Source: an uncultured Lachnospiraceae bacterium
Lineage (GTDB): Bacteria; Bacillota_A; Clostridia; Lachnospirales; Lachnospiraceae
Direction: 5' to 3'
DNA: 30,562 nucleotides
Assembly: GCA_910585655.1 (NCBI GenBank)
Contig: CAJUFW010000019.1
Coordinates: 1 to 30,562 of the forward strand
The translations under genes were made by a program, and so were the position numbers. Below the pieces are notes generated by a model. The model ran no database searches, was not told the origin of the DNA, and saw nothing but the letters and a program-made list of their open reading frames with translations. Each line of letters opens with the position of its first letter. Positions within the stretch are counted from its first letter, which is position 1. This document shows, in pieces, positions 7,833-14,890 of this stretch.

Positions 7833-8063
7833 TTACTGTATAATCTCTACTACGACTCTTCTTTCATCCCTGGAAGCGGCAGCTTTCACGACCGTACGGA
7901 TTGCCTTGGCAATCCTGCCCTGTTTGCCGATGACCTTACCCATATCGTCAGCGGCTACCTGAAGGTTGACGATAATATCGCCGTTTTCCTCCCGCTCCGT
8001 TACTACTACCTCTTCTGGATGATCCACAAGCGCTGCCGCAATCACGCGAACTAATTCCTTCAT
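7833..8063 (-). CDS. khpA: KH-domain RNA-binding protein KhpA (YlqC)
   Basis: A 76-residue single KH-domain protein. The central DMGKVIGKQGRIAKAIRTVV (residues about 38-57) contains the GxxG loop (GKQG) that grips RNA. KhpA works with KhpB in Gram-positive bacteria and affects RNA metabolism and cell elongation or division. Its place directly after rpsP is the normal one in Firmicutes. GGAGG lies a good distance before ATG 8063. About 45 bases separate it from rpsP. Confidence 0.95.
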   Translation of the reverse strand: MKELVRVIAAALVDHPEEVVVTEREENGDIIVNLQVAADDMGKVIGKQGRIAKAIRTVVKAAASRDERRVVVEIIQ

Positions 8064-8108
8064 ACCCTAACACCTCCATGCAGGGAGTGAAAGCCCCGAA
8101 AGGCTGTC

Positions 8109-8354
8109 TTATTTCACGATACCTGCGTTCTTAAACAACTTGTTTACCGTTTCTGTCGGCTGTGCGCCGTTTTGCAGCCATTTCTTTGCAGCCTCTTCAT
8201 CGATGTTGAAAGCGCTTGGCTCCTGATTCGGATCATACGTTCCGATCTCCTCGATAAATCTTCCATCTCTTGGGGATCTGGAATCTGCTACTACGATTCT
8301 ATAGAAAGGAGACTTCTTTTGTCCCATTCTTTTCAGTCGGATCTTTACTGCCAT
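8109..8354 (-). CDS. rpsP: 30S ribosomal protein S16
   Basis: An 81-residue protein of standard S16 length. It shows MAVKIRLKRMGQKKSPFYRI at the N-terminus, followed by VADSRSPRDGRFIEEIGTYDP. S16 binds 16S rRNA early in 30S assembly. AGGAGG is followed by seven bases and ATG at 8354, a strong site suited to a ribosomal protein. It lies between ffh and khpA, the conserved Firmicute order. Confidence 0.98.
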   Translation of the reverse strand: MAVKIRLKRMGQKKSPFYRIVVADSRSPRDGRFIEEIGTYDPNQEPSAFNIDEEAAKKWLQNGAQPTETVNKLFKNAGIVK

Positions 8355-8445
8355 TTTATTTCACCTCCTCTGCGTTTATCTCTATGTGTTAGCAGACGGC
8401 AACCTGGGCAATCCTGCCGGGCAGGCGCGTCTGTTTCATAGCAAC

Positions 8446-9789
8446 CTATAGACCAAAGGGCAACTTAAATCTTCCCCGTTTTCCTTTGCCGGAGAGCATC
8501 CCCGACATCTGCTTCATCATCTTTTTCATCTGTTCCATTTGCTTTACCAAACGGTTGACATCTGCCATATCTACCCCGGCGCCTTTGGCAATCCGGCTTT
8601 TTCTGGAAGGATTTAACAGAGCCGGATTGGCTCTCTCCTCTTTGGTCATCGAATAAATGATCGCCTTTGTACTGTCAAAAGCGCGTTCGTCTACTTCTAC
8701 GTTTTTTAACTGACCGCTCATGCCCGGCATCATACCAAGAACATCCTGAATCCCGCCCATTTTCTGGAGCTGGTCAAACTGGTCTAGCATATCGTTAAAG
8801 TCAAATTCGGCTTTTTTTATCTTTTTTTCCAGATTGCGGGCTTTTTCCTCATCCATATCCGCCTGTGCCTTATCGATCAGCGTAAGGATATCTCCCATTC
8901 CCAAAATCCGGTTCGCCATCCGATCCGGATAGAACTGTTCTAAATCCGAGAGTTTTTCTCCCATTCCGACGTATAAAATCGGCTTTCCGGTTACGGCACG
9001 GATAGAAAGTGCTGCTCCGCCTCTCGTATCACCGTCAAGCTTTGTTAAAATCACTCCGTCGATACCGATTTTCCCTTCAAAGGTTTCGGCGACGTTCACG
9101 GCGTCCTGTCCGGTCATGGCATCGACGACCAGTACCGTTTCGGAAATCTCTACGGTTTCTTTGATTTCTACCAGCTCTGCCATCATATCCTCATCTACAT
9201 GAAGACGTCCTGCCGTATCCAGGAAAACCAGGTTCATACCGTTTTTGACCGCATGTTCTATAGCTGCCTTTGCAATGTTTGCCGGCTTATGCCCGTCTCC
9301 CATGGAAAATACCGGTACACCTACTTTTTCTCCGTTTACCTGGAGCTGTTTAATCGCCGCCGGACGGTAAATATCGCAGGCTACTAACAAAGGCTTCCTG
9401 CCTTTTGCTTTAAACTGCCCGGCAAGCTTTGCAGTCGTCGTCGTTTTTCCGGCGCCCTGTAAACCGCACATCATAATAACCGTAATTTCCCCAGAGGACT
9501 TTAGCCGCAGCTCTTTCGTCTCATCCCCCATCAGAGAAACCAATTCTTCATTTACTATCTTAATCACCATCTGCCCCGGCGTCAGACTGCTCATGACATC
9601 CTGACCGACAGCCCGTTCCTGAACGCTTTTGACAAAGTTTTTGACGACTTTGAAATTAACGTCTGCTTCTAAGAGGGCGATTTTGACTTCCTTTAAGGCG
9701 GTCTTGACATCCTCCTCCGTCAGTCTGCCCTTGCTGCGTAGATTTTTAAACACATTTTGAAGCTTTTCCGCTAGACTATCAAATGCCAC
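8446..9789 (-). CDS. ffh: Signal recognition particle GTPase Ffh (SRP54)
   Basis: A 447-residue protein with the full Ffh layout: N-domain (1-90), the G-domain with P-loop GLQGAGKTTTTAKLA at about 109-123, DTAGR and TKLDGDTRGGA, then a Met-rich M-domain ending in a run with KQMEQMKKMMKQMSGML that binds signal peptides and SRP RNA. It targets nascent membrane and secreted proteins to FtsY. The start codon is GTG at 9789, preceded by AGGAGG at a spacing of seven bases; no ATG in this frame fits. It lies 58 bases after ylxM. Confidence 0.98.
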   Translation of the reverse strand: MAFDSLAEKLQNVFKNLRSKGRLTEEDVKTALKEVKIALLEADVNFKVVKNFVKSVQERAVGQDVMSSLTPGQMVIKIVNEELVSLMGDETKELRLKSSGEITVIMMCGLQGAGKTTTTAKLAGQFKAKGRKPLLVACDIYRPAAIKQLQVNGEKVGVPVFSMGDGHKPANIAKAAIEHAVKNGMNLVFLDTAGRLHVDEDMMAELVEIKETVEISETVLVVDAMTGQDAVNVAETFEGKIGIDGVILTKLDGDTRGGAALSIRAVTGKPILYVGMGEKLSDLEQFYPDRMANRILGMGDILTLIDKAQADMDEEKARNLEKKIKKAEFDFNDMLDQFDQLQKMGGIQDVLGMMPGMSGQLKNVEVDERAFDSTKAIIYSMTKEERANPALLNPSRKSRIAKGAGVDMADVNRLVKQMEQMKKMMKQMSGMLSGKGKRGRFKLPFGL

Positions 9790-9847
9790 TTCCTAACCTC
9801 CTATGTTAAGTTCCGTATCTGCCCTGCTGCCCTATTTCTCCATTATC

Positions 9848-10207
9848 CTACCACAATTCAAGCAAATGCCCGGAAAGCCTGCGAATCTCCTGCAAGGCGG
9901 CTTCTTGGCGGCTGTCCGTCTCGGTCAGCTCCCGGATCTGCTTTAGAATCTCTTTCGCTTCTGCAAAGCGCGCCGCCAGATGAAGCCGCTCCTCATAGTC
10001 TTCTAACTGCCGCATACAACGTCTTACCGTGTCGTGGATCCCCTGACGGCTGATGCCATGCTCCTCGGCAATCTCCGCTAAGGAGTAATCGTTTTGTATA
10101 TAATCCTCAAAAATCTGCCGTTGGTTTTCTTTGAGTAATTCCCCATAAAAGTCATACAGCATGGACAATTCCACCCGCTTTTCTACAGGGGATTGTTGTT
10201 TTTCCAT
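9848..10207 (-). CDS. ylxM: SRP-associated helix-turn-helix protein YlxM
   Basis: A 119-residue UPF0122 protein. The central DYSLAEIAEEHGISRQGIHD (about 46-65) is a sigma-70 region 4-like helix-turn-helix. The N-terminal helix has LSMLYDFYGELLKENQRQIFEDY, typical of YlxM/p13. It is the gene in front of ffh in most Firmicutes; in Streptococcus YlxM modulates SRP activity. It is the first gene after the promoter at 10270-10298, with GGGAGG ahead of ATG 10207. Confidence 0.93.
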   Translation of the reverse strand: MEKQQSPVEKRVELSMLYDFYGELLKENQRQIFEDYIQNDYSLAEIAEEHGISRQGIHDTVRRCMRQLEDYEERLHLAARFAEAKEILKQIRELTETDSRQEAALQEIRRLSGHLLELW

Positions 10208-10239
10208 CTCTCTATCCTCCCTGCTGTATGGTTTTTCTT

Positions 10240-10260
10240 TGTCAAGTAAATTCCTTGACA
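10240..10260. promoter_or_regulatory. Inverted repeat in the ylxM leader
   Basis: TGTCAAG, spacer TAAATTC, CTTGACA form perfect 7-base inverted arms. The repeat begins at most a few bases after the predicted transcription start (about 10263), so it could be a 5'-terminal mRNA hairpin or a repressor site. The same TGTCAAG word recurs inside the -35 region at 10293-10299. Confidence 0.4.
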
Positions 10261-10269
10261 GCCATTGCT

Positions 10270-10298
10270 AGTATAACGAAGTCGTTGTGGTTTGTCAA
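10270..10298 (-). promoter_or_regulatory. Housekeeping sigma promoter for ylxM-ffh-rpsP-khpA
   Basis: The minus strand carries a -35 box TTGACA (10298-10293), exactly 17 bases, then -10 TATACT (10275-10270). Transcription should begin near 10263, about 55 bases before the ylxM start. The -35 box lies 20 bases past the stop of the M50 gene, so the SRP block has its own start point even though it follows that gene on the same strand. Confidence 0.8.
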
Positions 10299-10317
10299 GC
10301 CTTTTTTCTAAAAACAT

Positions 10318-11331
10318 TTAAACAGTGGTTCCTTTTACCCGCCGGATCGCTTCCCATTCTCCTGGCACCTCTCCCGGCACCGGGCTTTTAGCCGCTCGTT
10401 TTTGAAACTGCTCTAAATCCTGCTCCGCTTTTTTTTCGTCTTTCTCATAGAGAAGATCATACGCATAAGATAAGCGCAGCCTGGAAAGGTAACGCTTTGT
10501 CTGCTTCCGGTAAGCCTGCAGCGGTTTGCTGCACATCGCGCGGATTCGTTCCGGACGACAGGTTCCGATTAGCTCGTCAAAAAGCTGTTCGCAGAGCAGC
10601 TCGTTTTGATAGATGGGAAGCAAGCCTGCCTCTTTTTCCAAAAGCTGCTCTGCTACATCGGCAGACTCTTCATAGCGTCCGCAGTCCCTCAAATACTGAA
10701 AATAAAGCATTCCGGTTGCTGCCGTCAGAGGATTGGAAAGCCGCTCTCTCTCCGGCAGATAAAACCATTCCTCCTGCATATCCCGCAGCCGCTCTCCCAT
10801 GGTCTGCCTGGCGTTGACTTCTAGCTGCAGCCAAAAGCCATACAACGCCTCCGGATCTTTTTTTAAAGAAAGCGCATTATAACCGTCGTTAGAAATTCCT
10901 CCTAATTTTAAGGGAATCCCATTGGTCAGAATCAACAAAAACCCGCATCCAGCCAGACAGATACCAAATACGAAAAAAAACTTCGTGGTACTGGAACATA
11001 ACAGGGCAATTCCAATCCCGGATACTACTACATTGGCGATCACGCCGCCCAGGTTATACCAAAATACTGGAAATCCAATTTCTTTTTTCACATACGCCGG
11101 AGGTCGCAGCAAACACTGCCCTCCCGTGCCAGGCAGAGAAAAACGAGTCAGATAAAAGCCGTTCTTTCCTTTGACTAAGATCAGACTGCCGATACGAAAA
11201 GAAACAAAACGATAGCCGGACAAAAGCCCTGCGAGCAAATGCCCTGTCTCATGCAGCACCATCTGTACAAAAACAGCCAGAAAAAAAGCCGCCTCCGCAA
11301 GCAATAAAAACGAAAGTTCCTCCCAATCCAT
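10318..11331 (-). CDS. M50-like membrane zinc protease with helical C-terminal domain
   Basis: A 337-residue protein. The first membrane segment runs straight into the zinc motif HETGH (27-31). Two further hydrophobic segments are at about 88-112 and 117-136. A second site-2-protease-type motif follows, NGIP (137-140) with NDG (148-150), whose Asp would be the third zinc ligand. So the core looks like an intact intramembrane protease of the M50 group. Residues from about 165 to 337 are soluble and helical with TPR-like character. The substrate is unknown. It starts three bases after the stop of the alarmone synthetase and has only a weak, distant AAAGGA, so translation is probably by reinitiation. 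It may be the last gene of a pheA-led operon. Confidence 0.7.
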   Translation of the reverse strand: MDWEELSFLLLAEAAFFLAVFVQMVLHETGHLLAGLLSGYRFVSFRIGSLILVKGKNGFYLTRFSLPGTGGQCLLRPPAYVKKEIGFPVFWYNLGGVIANVVVSGIGIALLCSSTTKFFFVFGICLAGCGFLLILTNGIPLKLGGISNDGYNALSLKKDPEALYGFWLQLEVNARQTMGERLRDMQEEWFYLPERERLSNPLTAATGMLYFQYLRDCGRYEESADVAEQLLEKEAGLLPIYQNELLCEQLFDELIGTCRPERIRAMCSKPLQAYRKQTKRYLSRLRLSYAYDLLYEKDEKKAEQDLEQFQKRAAKSPVPGEVPGEWEAIRRVKGTTV

Positions 11332-11334
11332 CTG

Positions 11335-12324
11335 TTATATCAGTCCTTTCAAAACCTCTTCCATTCCCTTGCGGACACCGTACTGCCTGACATAATCCGG
11401 ACAGCATAACTCCAACAGCGTGATCGCACTGCTCGCCTGATACCATCGGTATCCGCCGTCTGTTCCTTCTGCATTTTCTACGATTTCCTCTTCAATCCGC
11501 TCTAAAATCTCATGTTTTTCCTGATAAAACCGCTTTAAATCCCGGATGGTCAGATGTAACGGCTTTAAATCTTTTACTAAAGCGTTGGCTAAGCGGGCGC
11601 TTTTTTCATGGTTCGGAAAATGGGCGTCTAAAAATACCTGCATCGTATCCATATTGATCTGGTTTTCCTCCGGCGTCCCTTCCGTATCCTGCAGCGCGTT
11701 CTGACGAAGCTCCTGACGGTATCCTAAAATCTCCCGCCTAAGCTCTTCAAACTGTTCGTCCGCTTCTTCTAACTTTGCGCTGATACGGGAAAACTTCCGT
11801 TTAAACTTGGTCGGAATATCATCGTCGTTTTTGTATTCTAACTTGTGTTCAATCTCCGCCCAGGTGTGCATAAGATTCGTTCGGACCTGAATTTCCGCCT
11901 TTAAATTGCCCAGTCCTTTATAATTAGGCGCCGCCAGCCAATCCTCTCTGATTTTGACGATATAGTGAAACGAACGATAGCCGAACTGGTTGTCGTCCAA
12001 CAGCTCTTCCTTATCCTCTCCTTCTAACACCTCAAATTCCCGGCTGATGACTTCGCAGATTTTTTCCATATCGCTCCGGTAATAGCAGATCACACGGATT
12101 CCGCAGATATCCTCGATCTGTACGAACGGATTGTCATAATGCTTCCGGTCAATTTTTTTTAAAAACGAATCAAACGATTTAATCCGGCAGTTGATTGCCA
12201 AATAGCCGATACCGGCTTCCTCTAACAATACCTTTAAGGCAACTTCAATATTTCCTGCCAGCTTTTCATAGGACTTTAGTAATTCAAAATATTGTTTTTT
12301 GATCTTATAAATGTCTCTCTTCAT
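11335..12324 (-). CDS. Small alarmone synthetase with C-terminal extension (RelA/SpoT domain)
   Basis: A 329-residue (p)ppGpp-synthetase-fold protein. Conserved parts of the RelA_SpoT domain are present: CRIKSFDSFLKKI (46-58), DICGIRV (72-78), GYRSFHYIV (115-123) with the guanine-stacking Tyr, EIQVRT (144-149) and HTWAEIEHKL (153-162). There is no HD hydrolase domain, so it should only synthesise. Residues about 180-329 form a long helical and acidic extension I cannot assign. Ordinary RelQ/RelP enzymes are about 210-260 residues, so this one is long. It follows pheA after 28 bases and is followed by the M50 protease after 3. It could be a plain stress synthetase or a toxSAS-like enzyme held in check by its own tail or neighbour; sequence alone does not decide. 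Confidence 0.82.
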   Translation of the reverse strand: MKRDIYKIKKQYFELLKSYEKLAGNIEVALKVLLEEAGIGYLAINCRIKSFDSFLKKIDRKHYDNPFVQIEDICGIRVICYYRSDMEKICEVISREFEVLEGEDKEELLDDNQFGYRSFHYIVKIREDWLAAPNYKGLGNLKAEIQVRTNLMHTWAEIEHKLEYKNDDDIPTKFKRKFSRISAKLEEADEQFEELRREILGYRQELRQNALQDTEGTPEENQINMDTMQVFLDAHFPNHEKSARLANALVKDLKPLHLTIRDLKRFYQEKHEILERIEEEIVENAEGTDGGYRWYQASSAITLLELCCPDYVRQYGVRKGMEEVLKGLI

Positions 12325-12352
12325 TTCTCATCCCCATTTCTGTTTTTCTTTA

Positions 12353-13522
12353 TTATAAAGGAGACTCCTGATAATTTCCCAGTACCATCAGCGTATTTGC
12401 CTCTTCTCGAATTCCGGCAAGAGCGTTTTGTACCGCCGCTTCTTCTAAATTTCCGGTAAAATCAAGGAAAAAGCGGTATTCCCAGTTTCTTCCTGCTATC
12501 GGGCGGGATTCGATATGGGTCATATTCAATCCGTTAAAAATAAAATGAGACAAGATATGATAAAGCGATCCGCTGATATGAGGAACCTCAAAGCAAATGC
12601 TGATTTTTCCTGCTTCCTTTGTATACCACGGCTCCCCGCAGATAATGATAAAACGGGTAGAGTTTTCTTCGCTCATGCTGATTTCCTCTGCCAGTACCGT
12701 AAGCCCATAATACTGCCCGGCACGCTTGCTTGCGATAGCCGCCTGATAGGGTTTTCCTTCTTCTTTTACCTTTCTTGCACAGCCTGCCGTACTTCCCTCC
12801 TCATGCAGCTTCCACTCCGGATGCGCGTTCAAATATGGTCTGCATTGCAGCAGCGGCTGACTGTGGGAATAGACGTCCGTCACATCAGAAAGCGCAGCGC
12901 CTGGCACTCCTAATAATACATGGTCAATTTTTACTACATGTTCTCCGACAATATAGTTGTCATATTCTATCAACAAATCATAAATATCCGAAATACTTCC
13001 GGTGGAACTGTTTTCAATCGGCAGCACCCCATAGTCGGCTCTTTTTTCCTTTACCGCCTGCATAACCTCCCGAAAGGTACTACAAGGAATCCCTGTCACC
13101 TGCGCCCCCAAAAACTCTTCCATCGCCTGTTCTGTATAAGTTCCCCGTACTCCGAAAAAAGCCGCTTTTGTCTCTGCATTAGAAGGAAGCGTATCGCAAA
13201 GCTTTTTTGCCGGAAATCCTCCTACGTCCTGTCCCTGCTGCCTGTCTCCGGCAGCCAGCATCGTATATTGGTATTTTCTTCCAATCGCCATAATCTGCGT
13301 ATACAGCTCGCGGATTCCCTTTTTGTTAAAGTCACCCTTTACCAGTTCGGCTACTGCCGCCAGCTTTTCTTCCTCCCGCTGCCGATCGAGTACCGGTTTG
13401 CCGGTCTCTCGTTTATAAGCTGCCACGTCCTCTGTCACCTGCATCCGTTCCTCAAACAATGCGGCGATCTGCCGATCAATATCATCTAATCTTTTTCTGC
13501 TCTCTGCCAAATCCACTGCCAT
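12353..13522 (-). CDS. pheA: Bifunctional chorismate mutase / prephenate dehydratase (P-protein)
   Basis: A 389-residue enzyme for two steps of phenylalanine synthesis: chorismate to prephenate, then to phenylpyruvate. Residues 1-85 are an AroQ chorismate mutase helix bundle (RKRLDDIDRQIAALFEERM). About 120-295 is the dehydratase, with FFGVRGTYTEQA, PIENSSTGS (168-176) and the catalytic TRF triad at 289-291. An ACT domain follows with ESRP (338-341) for Phe feedback binding; the partner GALV motif reads GSLY (318-321). Feedback inhibition is therefore expected. It is the first gene after the promoter at 13564-13592 and heads a unit with the alarmone synthetase and the M50 protease. Confidence 0.96.
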   Translation of the reverse strand: MAVDLAESRKRLDDIDRQIAALFEERMQVTEDVAAYKRETGKPVLDRQREEEKLAAVAELVKGDFNKKGIRELYTQIMAIGRKYQYTMLAAGDRQQGQDVGGFPAKKLCDTLPSNAETKAAFFGVRGTYTEQAMEEFLGAQVTGIPCSTFREVMQAVKEKRADYGVLPIENSSTGSISDIYDLLIEYDNYIVGEHVVKIDHVLLGVPGAALSDVTDVYSHSQPLLQCRPYLNAHPEWKLHEEGSTAGCARKVKEEGKPYQAAIASKRAGQYYGLTVLAEEISMSEENSTRFIIICGEPWYTKEAGKISICFEVPHISGSLYHILSHFIFNGLNMTHIESRPIAGRNWEYRFFLDFTGNLEEAAVQNALAGIREEANTLMVLGNYQESPL

Positions 13523-13563
13523 GATGTTTCTTCCTCTCCTTTTATTTTATCTTCTCTTTTCCC

Positions 13564-13592
13564 ATTATACCCAATAATATCCCGAACTGCAA
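13564..13592 (-). promoter_or_regulatory. Promoter for pheA
   Basis: The minus strand has -10 TATAAT (13569-13564), a 17-base spacer and a weak -35 TTGCAG (13592-13587). The start of transcription falls near 13557, about 35 bases before the pheA ATG. It lies back to back with the plus-strand promoter at 13646-13674. Confidence 0.65.
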
Positions 13593-13645
13593 ACACTTCT
13601 TCTTTCCCCTCTTATGAAAAAGATAAAGAAATTTAGAAAAAATAC

Positions 13646-13674
13646 GAGACATTCCTTTCAAAAAATGATATACT
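13646..13674 (+). promoter_or_regulatory. Promoter for the DUF5050-like gene and hybrid kinase
   Basis: GAGACA (13646-13651), 17 bases, then TATACT (13669-13674). The -10 box is good and the -35 matches at four of six positions. It lies 56 bases before the chosen ATG at 13730 and supports that start over an ATG at 13676, which would be at the transcription start itself. Confidence 0.6.
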
Positions 13675-13729
13675 GTTGTTATCGTTTAGCGTATCGGCGC
13701 ATTTTACTACAACAAAGGGGGAGTTGGCT

Positions 13730-14830
13730 ATGCCATCCAATCAAAAGACACAGACACCAAAGAAAAAAAAGGGCGGATTCCTACGGTTTCTTCCTTTCTT
13801 GATAGCAATTGTGATAATTACTGTGATCGCAGTTACCTTTAAACTTTTATCTCGTACCGTCCCCAACGATCCGGATGCAATCGGAAACACTGCCTGCAAC
13901 CTCTATAACGGCGGGACGTTCTGCCTGTATGACGATCGGATTTATTTTAGCAATCTGGCGGACGACGGCGCTCTCTATTCCATGAAAACCGATTTTTCCG
14001 GTTACAAAAAGCTTACGAGAGATATGCCGGGTTACTTAAACGCTACCAGTCACTACCTGGTCTATGCCAGACTCAACTACTTAAAAGACGGCGGCGGACG
14101 GGATGTATTTGATTATACCAGCTCCGGGCTGTTTCGGATTGACCGGAAAAACGGCGCAGGAATGCGAATGATTTACAACAAGCCCGTCGGCATTGTCTCC
14201 CTGCAGGGAAATGATATTTATTATCAGCATTATGACGAGCCGAATCTGACGCTTTACCATGCTCCGTTAGACTGCTCGGAAACTACTTTACTTTTAAACA
14301 GCTCGGTTCTTCCTGCCTGTGTACAGGGCGGATTGCTCTATTATGCCGGAACGTCCGGGAACCATTATATCTATTCCCTGACTGTTCCTTCCGGAACACG
14401 TTCCGGTTCCGGATCGCCGATTTTAGGACCTGGTACGGAAACGCTGATTTACCAAGGGAACTGCTACCAGCCGGCGCGGGTGGGAGATTCTATTTATTTT
14501 ATTTCTCTTTCCCAGGATTACAGCATTGCCCGTGTCGATCCTTACGGCAGCCATCCGACTTTGCTCGTACAGGAGCATTGCTCGATTTATAACGTCGATC
14601 CGACGGAACATTATTTGATTTACCAGGTGGATAGCGGTGAACGTAACCGTCTGGAATGTCTGGATTTGTATACGTTAGAAACGACTACCATCCTGGAGGG
14701 GAATTATTGTAATATCCATATCTTGGATGATTTGGTATTTTTCCAGGAATTCGGAACGAAAAACCAATATTATTTCCGTCTGGATACTCCGGGGGATATC
14801 CGTCCGTTTGTACCAGAGGTCAAAAAATAA
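13730..14830 (+). CDS. Membrane-anchored DUF5050-like beta-propeller protein
   Basis: A 366-residue protein starting at ATG 13730 behind AAAGGGGGAG; an in-frame ATG at 13676 lacks a site and overlaps the promoter. A basic N-terminus (PKKKKGG) is followed by one membrane segment (LPFLIAIVIITVIAVTFKLL), so the bulk lies outside the cell. The outer part shows repeated Tyr/Ser/Asp strands with units such as LYDDRIYFSNLADDGALYSM and GDSIYFISLSQDYSIARVD, as in DUF5050/prolow-density-receptor-type propellers common in Lachnospiraceae. No catalytic motif is seen. It is followed 60 bases later by a hybrid kinase on the same strand, with no terminator between, which suggests a shared function, possibly ligand sensing. 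That link is inference. Confidence 0.65.
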   Translation: MPSNQKTQTPKKKKGGFLRFLPFLIAIVIITVIAVTFKLLSRTVPNDPDAIGNTACNLYNGGTFCLYDDRIYFSNLADDGALYSMKTDFSGYKKLTRDMPGYLNATSHYLVYARLNYLKDGGGRDVFDYTSSGLFRIDRKNGAGMRMIYNKPVGIVSLQGNDIYYQHYDEPNLTLYHAPLDCSETTLLLNSSVLPACVQGGLLYYAGTSGNHYIYSLTVPSGTRSGSGSPILGPGTETLIYQGNCYQPARVGDSIYFISLSQDYSIARVDPYGSHPTLLVQEHCSIYNVDPTEHYLIYQVDSGERNRLECLDLYTLETTTILEGNYCNIHILDDLVFFQEFGTKNQYYFRLDTPGDIRPFVPEVKK

Positions 14831-14890
14831 AACGTCAGTCAGAATATCAAATTTAAAAAAAGAAATAAAAATAGAAGTGGGGAGAACGGG

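Noticed and set aside
8413..8425. CCTGCC-G-GGCAGG palindrome between rpsP and ffh as a terminator
   Set aside because: The stem is six pairs with no T-run, and rpsP needs readthrough from the upstream promoter.
10255..10277. Plus-strand promoter TTGACA with TATAAC
   Set aside because: The spacing is only 11 bases and there is no plus-strand gene downstream.
12920..13489. Plus-strand open frame of 189 codons opposite pheA
   Set aside because: It mirrors the conserved pheA coding sequence and has low-complexity Cys/His/Phe-rich content with no ribosome site.
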